A stretch of 64,000 nucleotides of DNA from assembly GCF_019748715.1 (NCBI RefSeq), contig NZ_JACLBZ010000009.1, positions 40,651 through 104,650 of the forward strand, read 5' to 3'. The position numbers were made by a program, and so were the translations under genes. Positions 8,324-16,456 of the stretch are shown here, piece by piece; position 1 is the stretch's first letter; the number at the start of each line of letters is the position of its first letter. The stretch comes from Sporosarcina aquimarina (GTDB lineage Bacteria > Bacillota > Bacilli > Bacillales_A > Planococcaceae). A model generated the notes under the pieces. It was not told where the DNA came from. It saw nothing but the letters and a program-made list of their open reading frames with translations, and made no database searches.

Positions 8324-9775
8324 TTATTCCTTCGCTTGTTCTTCTTTCGACGCTTCATCTCTCCTGCGCTGTCTTCCCTTGCGAATCACCGAAAACAAGA
8401 ATGCCAGGAAGAAGACATACACTAATATCGAAGCAATCAGATAAGGTGTATTGAATCCTTTATCATCCTCTACGATATAAACTTCAGCTAATTCACGGTC
8501 CAGAACGATGTGAAATTTATTGTCTTTCGTTTCCTTGACTAAATCTTGACCTAATACACCACGCAGCTTTTTCTTTTCCCCAATTTCTGAAGGATCAATC
8601 TCTAAGCTTTGTACTTCAGATGTGTTATTGATCGCGATGATCCATTTTTCCTTTTCAGAAGAACGTTCGAACACGATAAATCCATCTTTATTGTGCAAAA
8701 TCTTGAAATCACCGGATCGCAATGTTTCGGAATCATTACGCAGCGTGTTAAGGTCACCAATCCACTCATGTAATTCCATATCTGTCTTAAAGTTAAAGAA
8801 TGGATGTGATTCTGGTGCTTCTTTTCCGTTCACTGCAATTTCTGTCGCATACGGAACTAACGGAACGCCCGGCAACATGAATTGCGCAGTTGTTGCTACC
8901 TTCCAACGAGTGGGCGGGAATTGGCGCAATTCCACCATTTCATAAGTGAAACGCGGTCCTGTCAAATCATCAAATTGCAGAAGTTTGTCCGCATCCTCAT
9001 TGGTGAAAATATCCAATGCAGAAGAATCAGGATTCACCTGTACAAACGACTTTTGAATTGCCTGACTGCGCTCTTCAGCCGGTACACTGTCGAATGCGGC
9101 TTCGCTAGGCTCGTTGGTAATGACGTATAATCCTTCGCGCATCTCTTTCAGCGCATTGATCATCTTATCAAGAAACTCTGTGTCTGCCTGCTCAAGATGC
9201 GTCAGACGGATTCCGTCAATTTTATAATCCTCGACAAATTGCACAACTGCACTAATGATTTGATCTTGCGCTTTCGGTTTACTTAAATCCCAATCAATCG
9301 TTCCTTCTTCAGCAGGGATTGTCGGGAGCTGACTTGCCCAGACATGGTCGGAACTAACGTTTCCAAGTGGAAAATCCGCCATGACTTTCAATTTATTGTC
9401 ATGCAATTCTTTGATCAGTTCAGTAAATTCCTTTTTCGTTCCGAAATGCGGTTCGATCTCTGAATAATCGAGTACTTGATTCCCATCATACGTTGCTGTG
9501 CTGAAAACAGGGCCAACGGAAATCATTGTAAAATGCATATCGAGCAAATGTTGCAATCTGTTGCTGATCCCAGCAAAGTCCCCGCCATTGAAAGCATGAG
9601 GGTCCCTTGCATTGACTTCTATATCATTCGATCCCAAGCCGTTATTGAAACGGTCAACGAGCAGATCATAGATACTTTCATCACTGAAGGATTGCTTCGT
9701 ATCAGCGTATGTGATCGGTTGTGCTATGGATAGGGCAAGCATGCATGCTGCCAGTAGTCCGGTGATTCGTTTCAC
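8324..9775 (-). CDS. Membrane-anchored alpha-amylase-like protein (GH13) with lost catalytic residues
   Basis: A 483-residue protein with a signal peptide (cleavage near TYADT), a GH13 barrel, a C-terminal beta domain and, at about 448-465, a membrane helix followed by a charged tail, so it is exposed outside and anchored. Substrate-binding framework such as DRFNNG, NGGDFAGI and PRFTYEM fits secreted Bacillus alpha-amylases. The key residues do not: region II reads DGIRLTHLEQ, with Thr192 in place of the nucleophile Asp; region IV reads FDDLTGPRF, with Leu271-Thr272 where His-Asp is expected; region I lacks its His (DFPLGNV). Only the general acid Glu222 (TNEP) remains. It is probably not an amylase; binding or a structural role is possible. 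GTG start after AAGGAGG. Confidence 0.85.
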   Translation of the reverse strand: MKRITGLLAACMLALSIAQPITYADTKQSFSDESIYDLLVDRFNNGLGSNDIEVNARDPHAFNGGDFAGISNRLQHLLDMHFTMISVGPVFSTATYDGNQVLDYSEIEPHFGTKKEFTELIKELHDNKLKVMADFPLGNVSSDHVWASQLPTIPAEEGTIDWDLSKPKAQDQIISAVVQFVEDYKIDGIRLTHLEQADTEFLDKMINALKEMREGLYVITNEPSEAAFDSVPAEERSQAIQKSFVQVNPDSSALDIFTNEDADKLLQFDDLTGPRFTYEMVELRQFPPTRWKVATTAQFMLPGVPLVPYATEIAVNGKEAPESHPFFNFKTDMELHEWIGDLNTLRNDSETLRSGDFKILHNKDGFIVFERSSEKEKWIIAINNTSEVQSLEIDPSEIGEKKKLRGVLGQDLVKETKDNKFHIVLDRELAEVYIVEDDKGFNTPYLIASILVYVFFLAFLFSVIRKGRQRRRDEASKEEQAKE

Positions 9776-9912
9776 TGTAGTAAATCCTCCTTACGCAAAC
9801 TCTTTTATTAGTTTATCAAACGGCTGAAGGTGACGCCATTCTTTCTTCATAAAAGGGTGAATGCTCATTGTAAATACGGCAATCTTGTGAATTGCAGCTA
9901 GGTGCAATCAAA

Positions 9913-9952
9913 CAAAAAACAGAGGGTGGAATGTTATGAATTCCTCCTCTGT
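9913..9952 (-). terminator. Terminator after the 42-residue membrane protein gene
   Basis: The arms 9919-9932 and 9940-9952 (ACAGAGG...GGAAT type) are followed on the minus strand by TTTTTTG. Confidence 0.85.
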
Positions 9953-9969
9953 TAGCTCTTTCCGGTCAT

Positions 9970-10098
9970 TTAATTGTCATCTTCCGAAAAAAAATCCGGA
10001 TCTTGCTGTTTACGCGAACTAACGAAAACGGAGACTGCAAACAGCGCCATCAACAAGAGGACTACTGCTAAGAAGATCCATCCAGTCTGTGTTGACAT
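9970..10098 (-). CDS. Short membrane protein, 42 residues
   Basis: A short frame starting MSTQTGWIFLAVVLLL: one hydrophobic helix (about residues 7-27), then a basic SSRKQQ stretch and an acidic end (DPDFFSEDDN). An AAGGAGATG ribosome site sits before the ATG, and a strong terminator follows the stop. It is 33 bp downstream of yisL on the same strand and is likely cotranscribed with it. I recognise no family; the topology (N-out, C-in, by the positive-inside rule) is inferred. Confidence 0.72.
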   Translation of the reverse strand: MSTQTGWIFLAVVLLLMALFAVSVFVSSRKQQDPDFFSEDDN

Positions 10099-10131
10099 TT
10101 GCCCATCTCCTTTTGTTCTAATCGTTCGGTA

Positions 10132-10506
10132 TTATGCAAAAAAGTCGAAACCGAGCGGCAGTTTGAATCCGATGAATAGAGTAGCCAGCAAGAACACAAC
10201 GAATAAAATCCACATAAGACCTGTGTTCTTCCCCTTGCTTCCTCGGACCAATGTCATCTCCATGAATCCGATCGTCAAAAGACCTAATAAGAATTTAATG
10301 CCGTATAGCATCGAATCATTCGTCTGGTATTTGAAAAACAATGCAGCACCAGACACGATAATTAAAATATAAAACAAACGCAAAATCATATGTGTAATCT
10401 TTTTCCCTTTCGTTCCTGCAGCCATACTAGCTGAAGCTAGAAAGAGAATGATACCCACTACCCAAGTAAATATATGAAAGTGGGTCGTATCTGTTAAGAA
10501 TCCCAA
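10132..10506 (-). CDS. yisL: YisL family membrane protein (DUF1516)
   Basis: A 124-residue integral membrane protein with four predicted helices. It carries the family segment THMILRLFYILIIVSGA and an N-terminal HFHIFTWVVG resembling YisL of B. subtilis (DUF1516, function unknown). The frame is open to a GTG at 10513-10515, but GAGGTG at about 10512-10518 is spaced six bases from the TTG at 10506, which is taken as the start. It lies 100 bp downstream of yisK on the opposite side of a gap, matching the yisK-yisL neighbourhood of Bacillus. Confidence 0.85.
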   Translation of the reverse strand: MGFLTDTTHFHIFTWVVGIILFLASASMAAGTKGKKITHMILRLFYILIIVSGAALFFKYQTNDSMLYGIKFLLGLLTIGFMEMTLVRGSKGKNTGLMWILFVVFLLATLFIGFKLPLGFDFFA

Positions 10507-10606
10507 TCCTGACACCTCATTTTATTATGTAGTCGAATGATACTTTACCATGTTTTCCAATCGACTACTATTCTATTGCTCATATTATCGAAACTGTAAA
10601 TAAATT

Positions 10607-11506
10607 TTATTCGAAACGATTCACCAATGTCCCGATTCCTTCAATTGAAACTTTCACCGTATCGCCTTGCTTTAAGAAAGTAGGCGGCGTCATGCCCTTC
10701 CCTACGCCAGCTGGAGTGCCTGTTAAAATGACATCACCCGGTTCAAGCGTTACATATTTGGAGATTTCTGCAATTAATTCATCAATTTTAAACATCATGG
10801 ATGACGTATTGCCATTTTGACGTACTTCATCGTTCACTTTTGTGACGACTGATAAATTCTGTGGGTTTGGAATCTCGTCTTTCGTTACAACATAAGGCCC
10901 CATTGGACATGTGCCGTCTAGACTCTTACCAAGGAAAAATTGTTTATGGTCAGCTTGGACATTTCGTGCAGTAATATCGTTACCGATCGTGTAGCCGAAT
11001 ACATAGTCATACGCTAATTGTTTTGGAATGTTTTTCCCTGTTTTACTGATGACGACGGCAAGCTCTCCCTCGTAATCTAGGGAATCTGTCACATCACTAT
11101 GAATTGGCAGCGTCTGCTCATCTCCGGCAATTGCTGTCGGAGCCTTTGTAAATATCATGACCTTTTCAGGCGGTGCTTCTGCTCCCATTTCCTGCGCATG
11201 CTCTGCATAGTTCTTGCCTACGCACATTACATTCTTAGGCGTACGAGGAATCGGTGATAGCCATTCAACATCAGTAAATGCATATTTAAATTGCGCCGCA
11301 TTTTCACCCGCTTCAGTTTCCTCTACTAATTTACGAACCATTTCCACAAAATCCATGCCAAGGGACACGGCCTCGATCATCGTCTTCGGAAAATCTGCTT
11401 GCTGCTGTGCTTGCGCCATAGCGAGCACATCCCAAACTGCTTCCTCACGTTTCACTTTCGGTCCGAATAAAGTTTGCCCTTCGTAACGGAATGACAATAA
11501 TTTCAT
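10607..11506 (-). CDS. yisK: Fumarylacetoacetate hydrolase family protein (YisK-like)
   Basis: A 299-residue FAH-fold enzyme. The divalent-metal ligands are in LDYEGELAVVI (two acidic residues) and the loop GKSLDGTCPMGPYVV, with GTPAGVGKGM near the end. B. subtilis YisK decarboxylates oxaloacetate and interacts with Mbl; the same activity is inferred here. The frame is open 40 codons upstream to 11626 but that extension reads as basic, cysteine-rich noncoding sequence overlapping the DUF418 gene end; the ATG at 11506 gives MKLLSFRYEGQTLFG, the usual N terminus. Confidence 0.88.
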   Translation of the reverse strand: MKLLSFRYEGQTLFGPKVKREEAVWDVLAMAQAQQQADFPKTMIEAVSLGMDFVEMVRKLVEETEAGENAAQFKYAFTDVEWLSPIPRTPKNVMCVGKNYAEHAQEMGAEAPPEKVMIFTKAPTAIAGDEQTLPIHSDVTDSLDYEGELAVVISKTGKNIPKQLAYDYVFGYTIGNDITARNVQADHKQFFLGKSLDGTCPMGPYVVTKDEIPNPQNLSVVTKVNDEVRQNGNTSSMMFKIDELIAEISKYVTLEPGDVILTGTPAGVGKGMTPPTFLKQGDTVKVSIEGIGTLVNRFE

Positions 11507-11561
11507 GTGTATGCCCAACCCTTTCCATGTGTATTCACATACTACTATGTTACGACAAAAT

Positions 11562-12749
11562 CTATACTTTTTCCTCTTTATTACTAAAATTCTTCCCATA
11601 AGACAACTTTCTCCATACATATTCAAGAGGTCCGATGCGGAATTTCGACAGCCAAATTTGTGCTGCGATCAATTGGATCACAAATATTCCGATCGCCAGC
11701 CACGTACCTGTCACTATATCTACTTTACCATAGAGACCAGCTCCGTATGAATAGAAAATCAGCGTCGCAATGATCGATTGCATGATATACGTCGTGAATG
11801 CCATTCTCCCGAGCGTTGCGAACGGTTTCGTCACGATTTTCAGGAATGGAATTTGCCATAACAACATCAACAGAGCAGCGTGTCCTATCGCTAGAATCGG
11901 CCCGCCAAATGTTGACTGTACAATTATGATATTTTCAAATTTCGGTCCGTCGATGTATGGTACATTCTTCAATAAAACACCCAATGTAATACCGACGATC
12001 ATGGTGACGACCAATTTCCCTTTCATTGCATACATCTTCTCGACGACTTTCCACTTCGAAAACGCAGCACCGAGCATCATGAGCGGCAAAACAGCGAAAA
12101 ATGACGTGAACACACCGACTACTCCGAACGTGAACCATTCACCCAGCCGAAACATGAAGATTTCTCCAAATGAACCGTGTGCATAAGCCGAGATGGCAAG
12201 CTCGATCTGATGGATATCCACAAAGCCGTCGAGCAAAGAATTCGGATTAATTTTCCGGCTGAAGACGAGCAAGATATACACCAACACCGAAGGCACGATA
12301 TATAAGACAAGTGCCAATGAAAACAGCCATTTCTTCGGTATCCTAACAAGAGCGATCATTACAAAGCCCATGATGGCATACGTAAATAAAATATCTCCAA
12401 ACCAGATCAGCAACGCATGCAGAATTCCGAATAAGAGCAGCCAACTCATGCGGCGTGCCATGAACGGTGCAAACGGTGTATGGTTCTTCAACGATTTCTC
12501 ATACTGCATATTTAATCCGTAACCGAACAGCATCGCAAACAGCGGATAGAAACTCGCTTCGACAAACACATCAATAAAATGAAATGCCGACTGTTCACCC
12601 GGCGTTGAAAACCATGTATAGGGATCCATATACGCATAAGGCGAATGAAAGTGCAGCATATTTGCGATGATAATTCCTAATAAAGCAATTCCCCTTAGAA
12701 AATCGAGTCCTTCAACTCGCTCCGTTAGGGAAGTAGGAGTCAACTTCAA
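11562..12749 (-). CDS. DUF418 family membrane protein (YeiB-like)
   Basis: A 395-residue polytopic membrane protein with about ten helices. The N-terminal RVEGLDFLRGIALLGIIIANM is the DUF418/YeiB hallmark, and the C-terminal DUF418 domain has PFATLGRMAFTTYIMQSIIAT and GPLEYVWRKLSYG. This family is related to acyltransferase-3-type membrane proteins; its function is not established. It starts with TTG overlapping the addA stop (TTGA), with GGAGG seven bases upstream, so it is translationally coupled to addA. No terminator is apparent after it. Confidence 0.88.
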   Translation of the reverse strand: MKLTPTSLTERVEGLDFLRGIALLGIIIANMLHFHSPYAYMDPYTWFSTPGEQSAFHFIDVFVEASFYPLFAMLFGYGLNMQYEKSLKNHTPFAPFMARRMSWLLLFGILHALLIWFGDILFTYAIMGFVMIALVRIPKKWLFSLALVLYIVPSVLVYILLVFSRKINPNSLLDGFVDIHQIELAISAYAHGSFGEIFMFRLGEWFTFGVVGVFTSFFAVLPLMMLGAAFSKWKVVEKMYAMKGKLVVTMIVGITLGVLLKNVPYIDGPKFENIIIVQSTFGGPILAIGHAALLMLLWQIPFLKIVTKPFATLGRMAFTTYIMQSIIATLIFYSYGAGLYGKVDIVTGTWLAIGIFVIQLIAAQIWLSKFRIGPLEYVWRKLSYGKNFSNKEEKV

Positions 12750-15700
12750 ACCAATTCCTCCTGTAGTCTAATTGTTTTCGCTCCATCAAATAAGTAGAGG
12801 AGCATTTCTTTTATTTCAATAGCCAAAATGGATTGCAGTACATTTTTATATAAATTCAACTGCGTACCATAGCGTTTCTGCATTTCATTCGACAAAGCTT
12901 TTTCCGAATGAAAACCGCTTACTTGGTCCGTTTTATAATCGACGAGTACCCATTCCCCATCTTCATGGAACAAGCAATCCGCGATCCCTTGCAAGAGTTG
13001 GAACTCTCCTTGTTCAGCAGGCAGCGCATAGGTGAATGGCATTTCACGCAATACTTGATCGGCTTGTTGCAGGCGTTTGCCTAAAGATGTTCCATAAAAC
13101 CGCACAATTGCATCGGCATCAACAGCAGCCACCTCTTCTTTCGTCAGCAACTCACGTTTCTCTAGTTCCTCTACAAACTCGCTAGCTTGCGTTACATTTA
13201 AAGGGCGCTTCAGATCAATATGCTGCATGACGGTATGCATGGCCGTTCCGACTTCCGCTTTCGTCAAGGAACGCTGCTGCAAAAAGGACGGTCGATCATG
13301 CAGGAAGGACGGTTTATTCGTTATCTCAGGTGATCTCTCTTCAAACGGATCGGCATCTCCCCGTTCTAACTCCAGTAGGGCAATCCGTTTCAATTCACTG
13401 ACAGACTGCTTGGAAGGCATCTCTACAGCATGCTCGTAAGGATAACGCGCCTCAAACCGATGTTGAATCGTTTCCACTAACTGTGAATCAGCAGTAAACG
13501 AAGCTTCACTATCCAACGGAATCCAGTCATCGACTTCTACTGCATCTGAACTGTGAAATGCGGAAAACGGATAGGCATTGACGTCCCAAGATGACGGATC
13601 GTCCATCAATTCACCACCAACCGCCTTGCCGAACTTGCCAAAATCGATATGGCGTGCAATCGCAGGACCAATCCAGTCTAGATAACCGGCCGCCCGGGAA
13701 CGCTTATACTCAGGCAGCGGAGCAGATGGATCGAGCAGCTGTGCTTCCTGCCATTGACTGACAGCCTTTTCGATATCCTTCACAGAAGCGATCAATTCCA
13801 GATGCTCTTTCGCCCGCGTCATCGCCACGTAGAGCACCCGCATTTCTTCCGCCCGCATCTCCAGCTCCTTCTTCTCTTTCACAGCTAGGAACGGCAGCGA
13901 AGTGAAAGTGATGCGTTTTTCGGGATCAATCGCTTTGACGGCCAACCCAAAATGCTGGTCGAATAAATACGGCTGATGAAAGTCCATTTTATTGAACGGA
14001 CGTCCCATCCCAGCTAAAAATACATAAGGGAATTCCAGACCTTTCGACGAATGAATTGTCATAATTCGCACGACATTTTCTTTCTCACTCATGAAACGCG
14101 CTTCCCCGAGATCGTCTCCTCGTTTTTGCATGCGATCGATGAAACGCAGGAATCGGAACAATCCTCGGAAAGACGTCTTCTCATATGCCATCGCTCGATC
14201 ATGCAGCGCACGCAAATTGGCCTGACGCTGTTTACCATTCGGCAGAATTCCGACCATTTCATAATAAAACGTATCCTGATATACTTTCCAAATCAAGTCC
14301 GACAGCGATCCATGGCGCGCCATATTACGCCAGTCCTCGAGTCGCAGGAAGAAACGCTGAAGCTTCTCCTGTGTTACCGGCTCCACGCCAGCCCCGCCTG
14401 TCTGAATGAACGTTTGAACCGCTTCGTAAAACGGAGCATTCGGTTTCGCCAGGCGGATTTGTGCCAGTTCATTTTCGGTCATACCGACAAACGGTGCACG
14501 CAAAACCGATACGAGCGGAATGTCTTGATACGGATTATCGATGACCCGCAATGTGTTGAGCATAATCATCACTTCAATCGCATCGAAATAACCGGAAGAC
14601 AATTCCACATAGACCGGAATGCCGGCTGCTTTCAATTCATCCGCTATCTCACTGGACCACGTCATCGAGCGCATCAAAATGACAATATCGCGATACTCAA
14701 GCGGCCGTTTCTTGCCGCTGAATGCATCCGCCACTTGCTCCTTATTAGCCTGCCACTGCTTGATTTTCTGTGCAATGAAACGCGCTTCAGCCTGTGACTT
14801 CTTCAACTCTTGCTGTGCTTCCTGCTCTTCCGATAAATCCGCGTCCTCTTCATTCTCATAAAGAATCGTTAGCCCGGCCGCCACTTCTTTCTCTGGATAT
14901 TGCGCACCATATTTCAATGCCGCTGCGTCATCGTATTCGATTTCCCCGACACGCACACCCATAATCTGTTTGAAAATGAAGTTCGTCGCATTAAGCACTT
15001 CCGTACGGCTCCGGAAATTCGCATTCAGATCAATTTTCAGTCCTTGATCGAGCGGTTCTGCCGTAAAGCGTTCGTATTTGCCCAAGAACAGACCAGGTTC
15101 TGCAAGTCGGAATCGATAGATTGACTGTTTGACATCGCCCACCATAAACAAATTGCCGTCCGCTTCTCCGCCTTGCTTGATCAATTGAAGAATTGCTTCC
15201 TGCAAAAAATTCACGTCTTGATACTCATCAACCAATACTTCAGCAAAGCGATTTTGATAATCCATCGCAATATCGGAAGGTACAAGTTTTCCGTCTTTTT
15301 CATCCGATAAGATTTGCAGCGCATAATGTTCCAAGTCAGAGAAATCCACAAGCCCTCGTTCTTCTTTCAGCGCCTGATAACGAACCGCAAAATCTTCGAC
15401 CAACTCGACGAGTGTTTGCATCAATGGAGCCATCAGACGGATTTCTTCCAGCAATCTCTCCGGTGTCCGCGTAAAATAGGTCTCTTTCAATGCGTTAACA
15501 ATTTTTTTGACCGACTCGCGCATCGCCTTACCACGCTTCGCCAGTTCTTCATCGCAGGAATCTTTCTTGATCATCCCTGCTTTCATCCATTTAAGTGTCT
15601 GGAAATAGGCATAGACATCTTCCCAATTACCGTTGATGACGTATTCCAGTGCATCATCAATCCATGCCTCATCTGCTTTCGCCGTGTCAAGAAGCGGCAG

Positions 15701-16456
15701 CGGACCGTCATTCATCTCAGCAAGTCGCTGCAAATCCTGCGCCACTGTCTTCGCTTCTTCCAACGTATGTCGGATAGCCAATTTTAGCGGCTCGATAAAT
15801 GATAATTCATCAATCGTTGCGTTATCTCCGATTTCATATTGTTGCGGAATCATCTGGAGCCATTCAGCAGGATTCGGATGAACGCGTGAATAATCATATA
15901 ACCGGTCAATCAATGTCTCGATCGCCTGGTCGTTACGGTCCGCGGTAAAACTATCACTCAGTCGATAGATCGCTTCCGGGTCCGGCTGGCCATAGGCATC
16001 CTCAAGCACCAATGCAATCGTATCATCACGCAATACCGCAGCTTCTGTTGGATCTGCAATACGGAATCCGGGATCGATGTCGAGCACGTAGGAGTATTGC
16101 CGGACGACTTGCAGGCAGAAGGAGTGCAACGAAGATATTTGAGCTTTATTCAGCAAATTCAACTGTCTGCGCAAATGCACCGAAGTTGGATCGTTCAAAA
16201 TAGCTTCTTCCAGCGCACTGGCCATACGATGACGCATTTCTGCCGCAGCTGCATTCGTGAACGTCACGACAAGCAGCTGGTCGACGTCAATCGGCTGTTC
16301 TGTATTCAACACTTTTTCAATCATCCTCGTAATGAGGACTTTTGTTTTTCCTGAACCTGCCGCGGCTGACACGAGAAGGTCTTTGCCGGATGCATAAATG
16401 GCTTTCCACTGTTCATCCGTGAACGTCTCATGTGGCGGTTTAACGGGAATTTTCAT
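12746..16456 (-). CDS. addA: ATP-dependent helicase/nuclease subunit A (AddA)
   Basis: The UvrD-like 3'-5' helicase and one nuclease of the AddAB double-strand-break resection complex, the Gram-positive counterpart of RecBCD, in the cytoplasm. The 1236 residues match the family. Walker A is AAAGSGKTKVL (about residue 33-40), motif II VDEYQDVN, motif III-IV region GDVKQSIYRFR, helicase motif V-VI THSSKGLEFPYVFL and VAMTRAK, and the C-terminal RecB-type nuclease has VDYKTD. The start overlaps the addB end by 17 bp, with GAAGGAGA ahead, indicating coupling. Confidence 0.97.
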   Translation of the reverse strand: MKIPVKPPHETFTDEQWKAIYASGKDLLVSAAAGSGKTKVLITRMIEKVLNTEQPIDVDQLLVVTFTNAAAAEMRHRMASALEEAILNDPTSVHLRRQLNLLNKAQISSLHSFCLQVVRQYSYVLDIDPGFRIADPTEAAVLRDDTIALVLEDAYGQPDPEAIYRLSDSFTADRNDQAIETLIDRLYDYSRVHPNPAEWLQMIPQQYEIGDNATIDELSFIEPLKLAIRHTLEEAKTVAQDLQRLAEMNDGPLPLLDTAKADEAWIDDALEYVINGNWEDVYAYFQTLKWMKAGMIKKDSCDEELAKRGKAMRESVKKIVNALKETYFTRTPERLLEEIRLMAPLMQTLVELVEDFAVRYQALKEERGLVDFSDLEHYALQILSDEKDGKLVPSDIAMDYQNRFAEVLVDEYQDVNFLQEAILQLIKQGGEADGNLFMVGDVKQSIYRFRLAEPGLFLGKYERFTAEPLDQGLKIDLNANFRSRTEVLNATNFIFKQIMGVRVGEIEYDDAAALKYGAQYPEKEVAAGLTILYENEEDADLSEEQEAQQELKKSQAEARFIAQKIKQWQANKEQVADAFSGKKRPLEYRDIVILMRSMTWSSEIADELKAAGIPVYVELSSGYFDAIEVMIMLNTLRVIDNPYQDIPLVSVLRAPFVGMTENELAQIRLAKPNAPFYEAVQTFIQTGGAGVEPVTQEKLQRFFLRLEDWRNMARHGSLSDLIWKVYQDTFYYEMVGILPNGKQRQANLRALHDRAMAYEKTSFRGLFRFLRFIDRMQKRGDDLGEARFMSEKENVVRIMTIHSSKGLEFPYVFLAGMGRPFNKMDFHQPYLFDQHFGLAVKAIDPEKRITFTSLPFLAVKEKKELEMRAEEMRVLYVAMTRAKEHLELIASVKDIEKAVSQWQEAQLLDPSAPLPEYKRSRAAGYLDWIGPAIARHIDFGKFGKAVGGELMDDPSSWDVNAYPFSAFHSSDAVEVDDWIPLDSEASFTADSQLVETIQHRFEARYPYEHAVEMPSKQSVSELKRIALLELERGDADPFEERSPEITNKPSFLHDRPSFLQQRSLTKAEVGTAMHTVMQHIDLKRPLNVTQASEFVEELEKRELLTKEEVAAVDADAIVRFYGTSLGKRLQQADQVLREMPFTYALPAEQGEFQLLQGIADCLFHEDGEWVLVDYKTDQVSGFHSEKALSNEMQKRYGTQLNLYKNVLQSILAIEIKEMLLYLFDGAKTIRLQEELV

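Noticed and set aside
14051..14797. Long plus-strand frame opposite addA (248 codons), and similar long frames opposite addB
   Set aside because: Antisense shadows of the addA and addB coding sequences; composition rich in His, Arg and Cys with no ribosome site.
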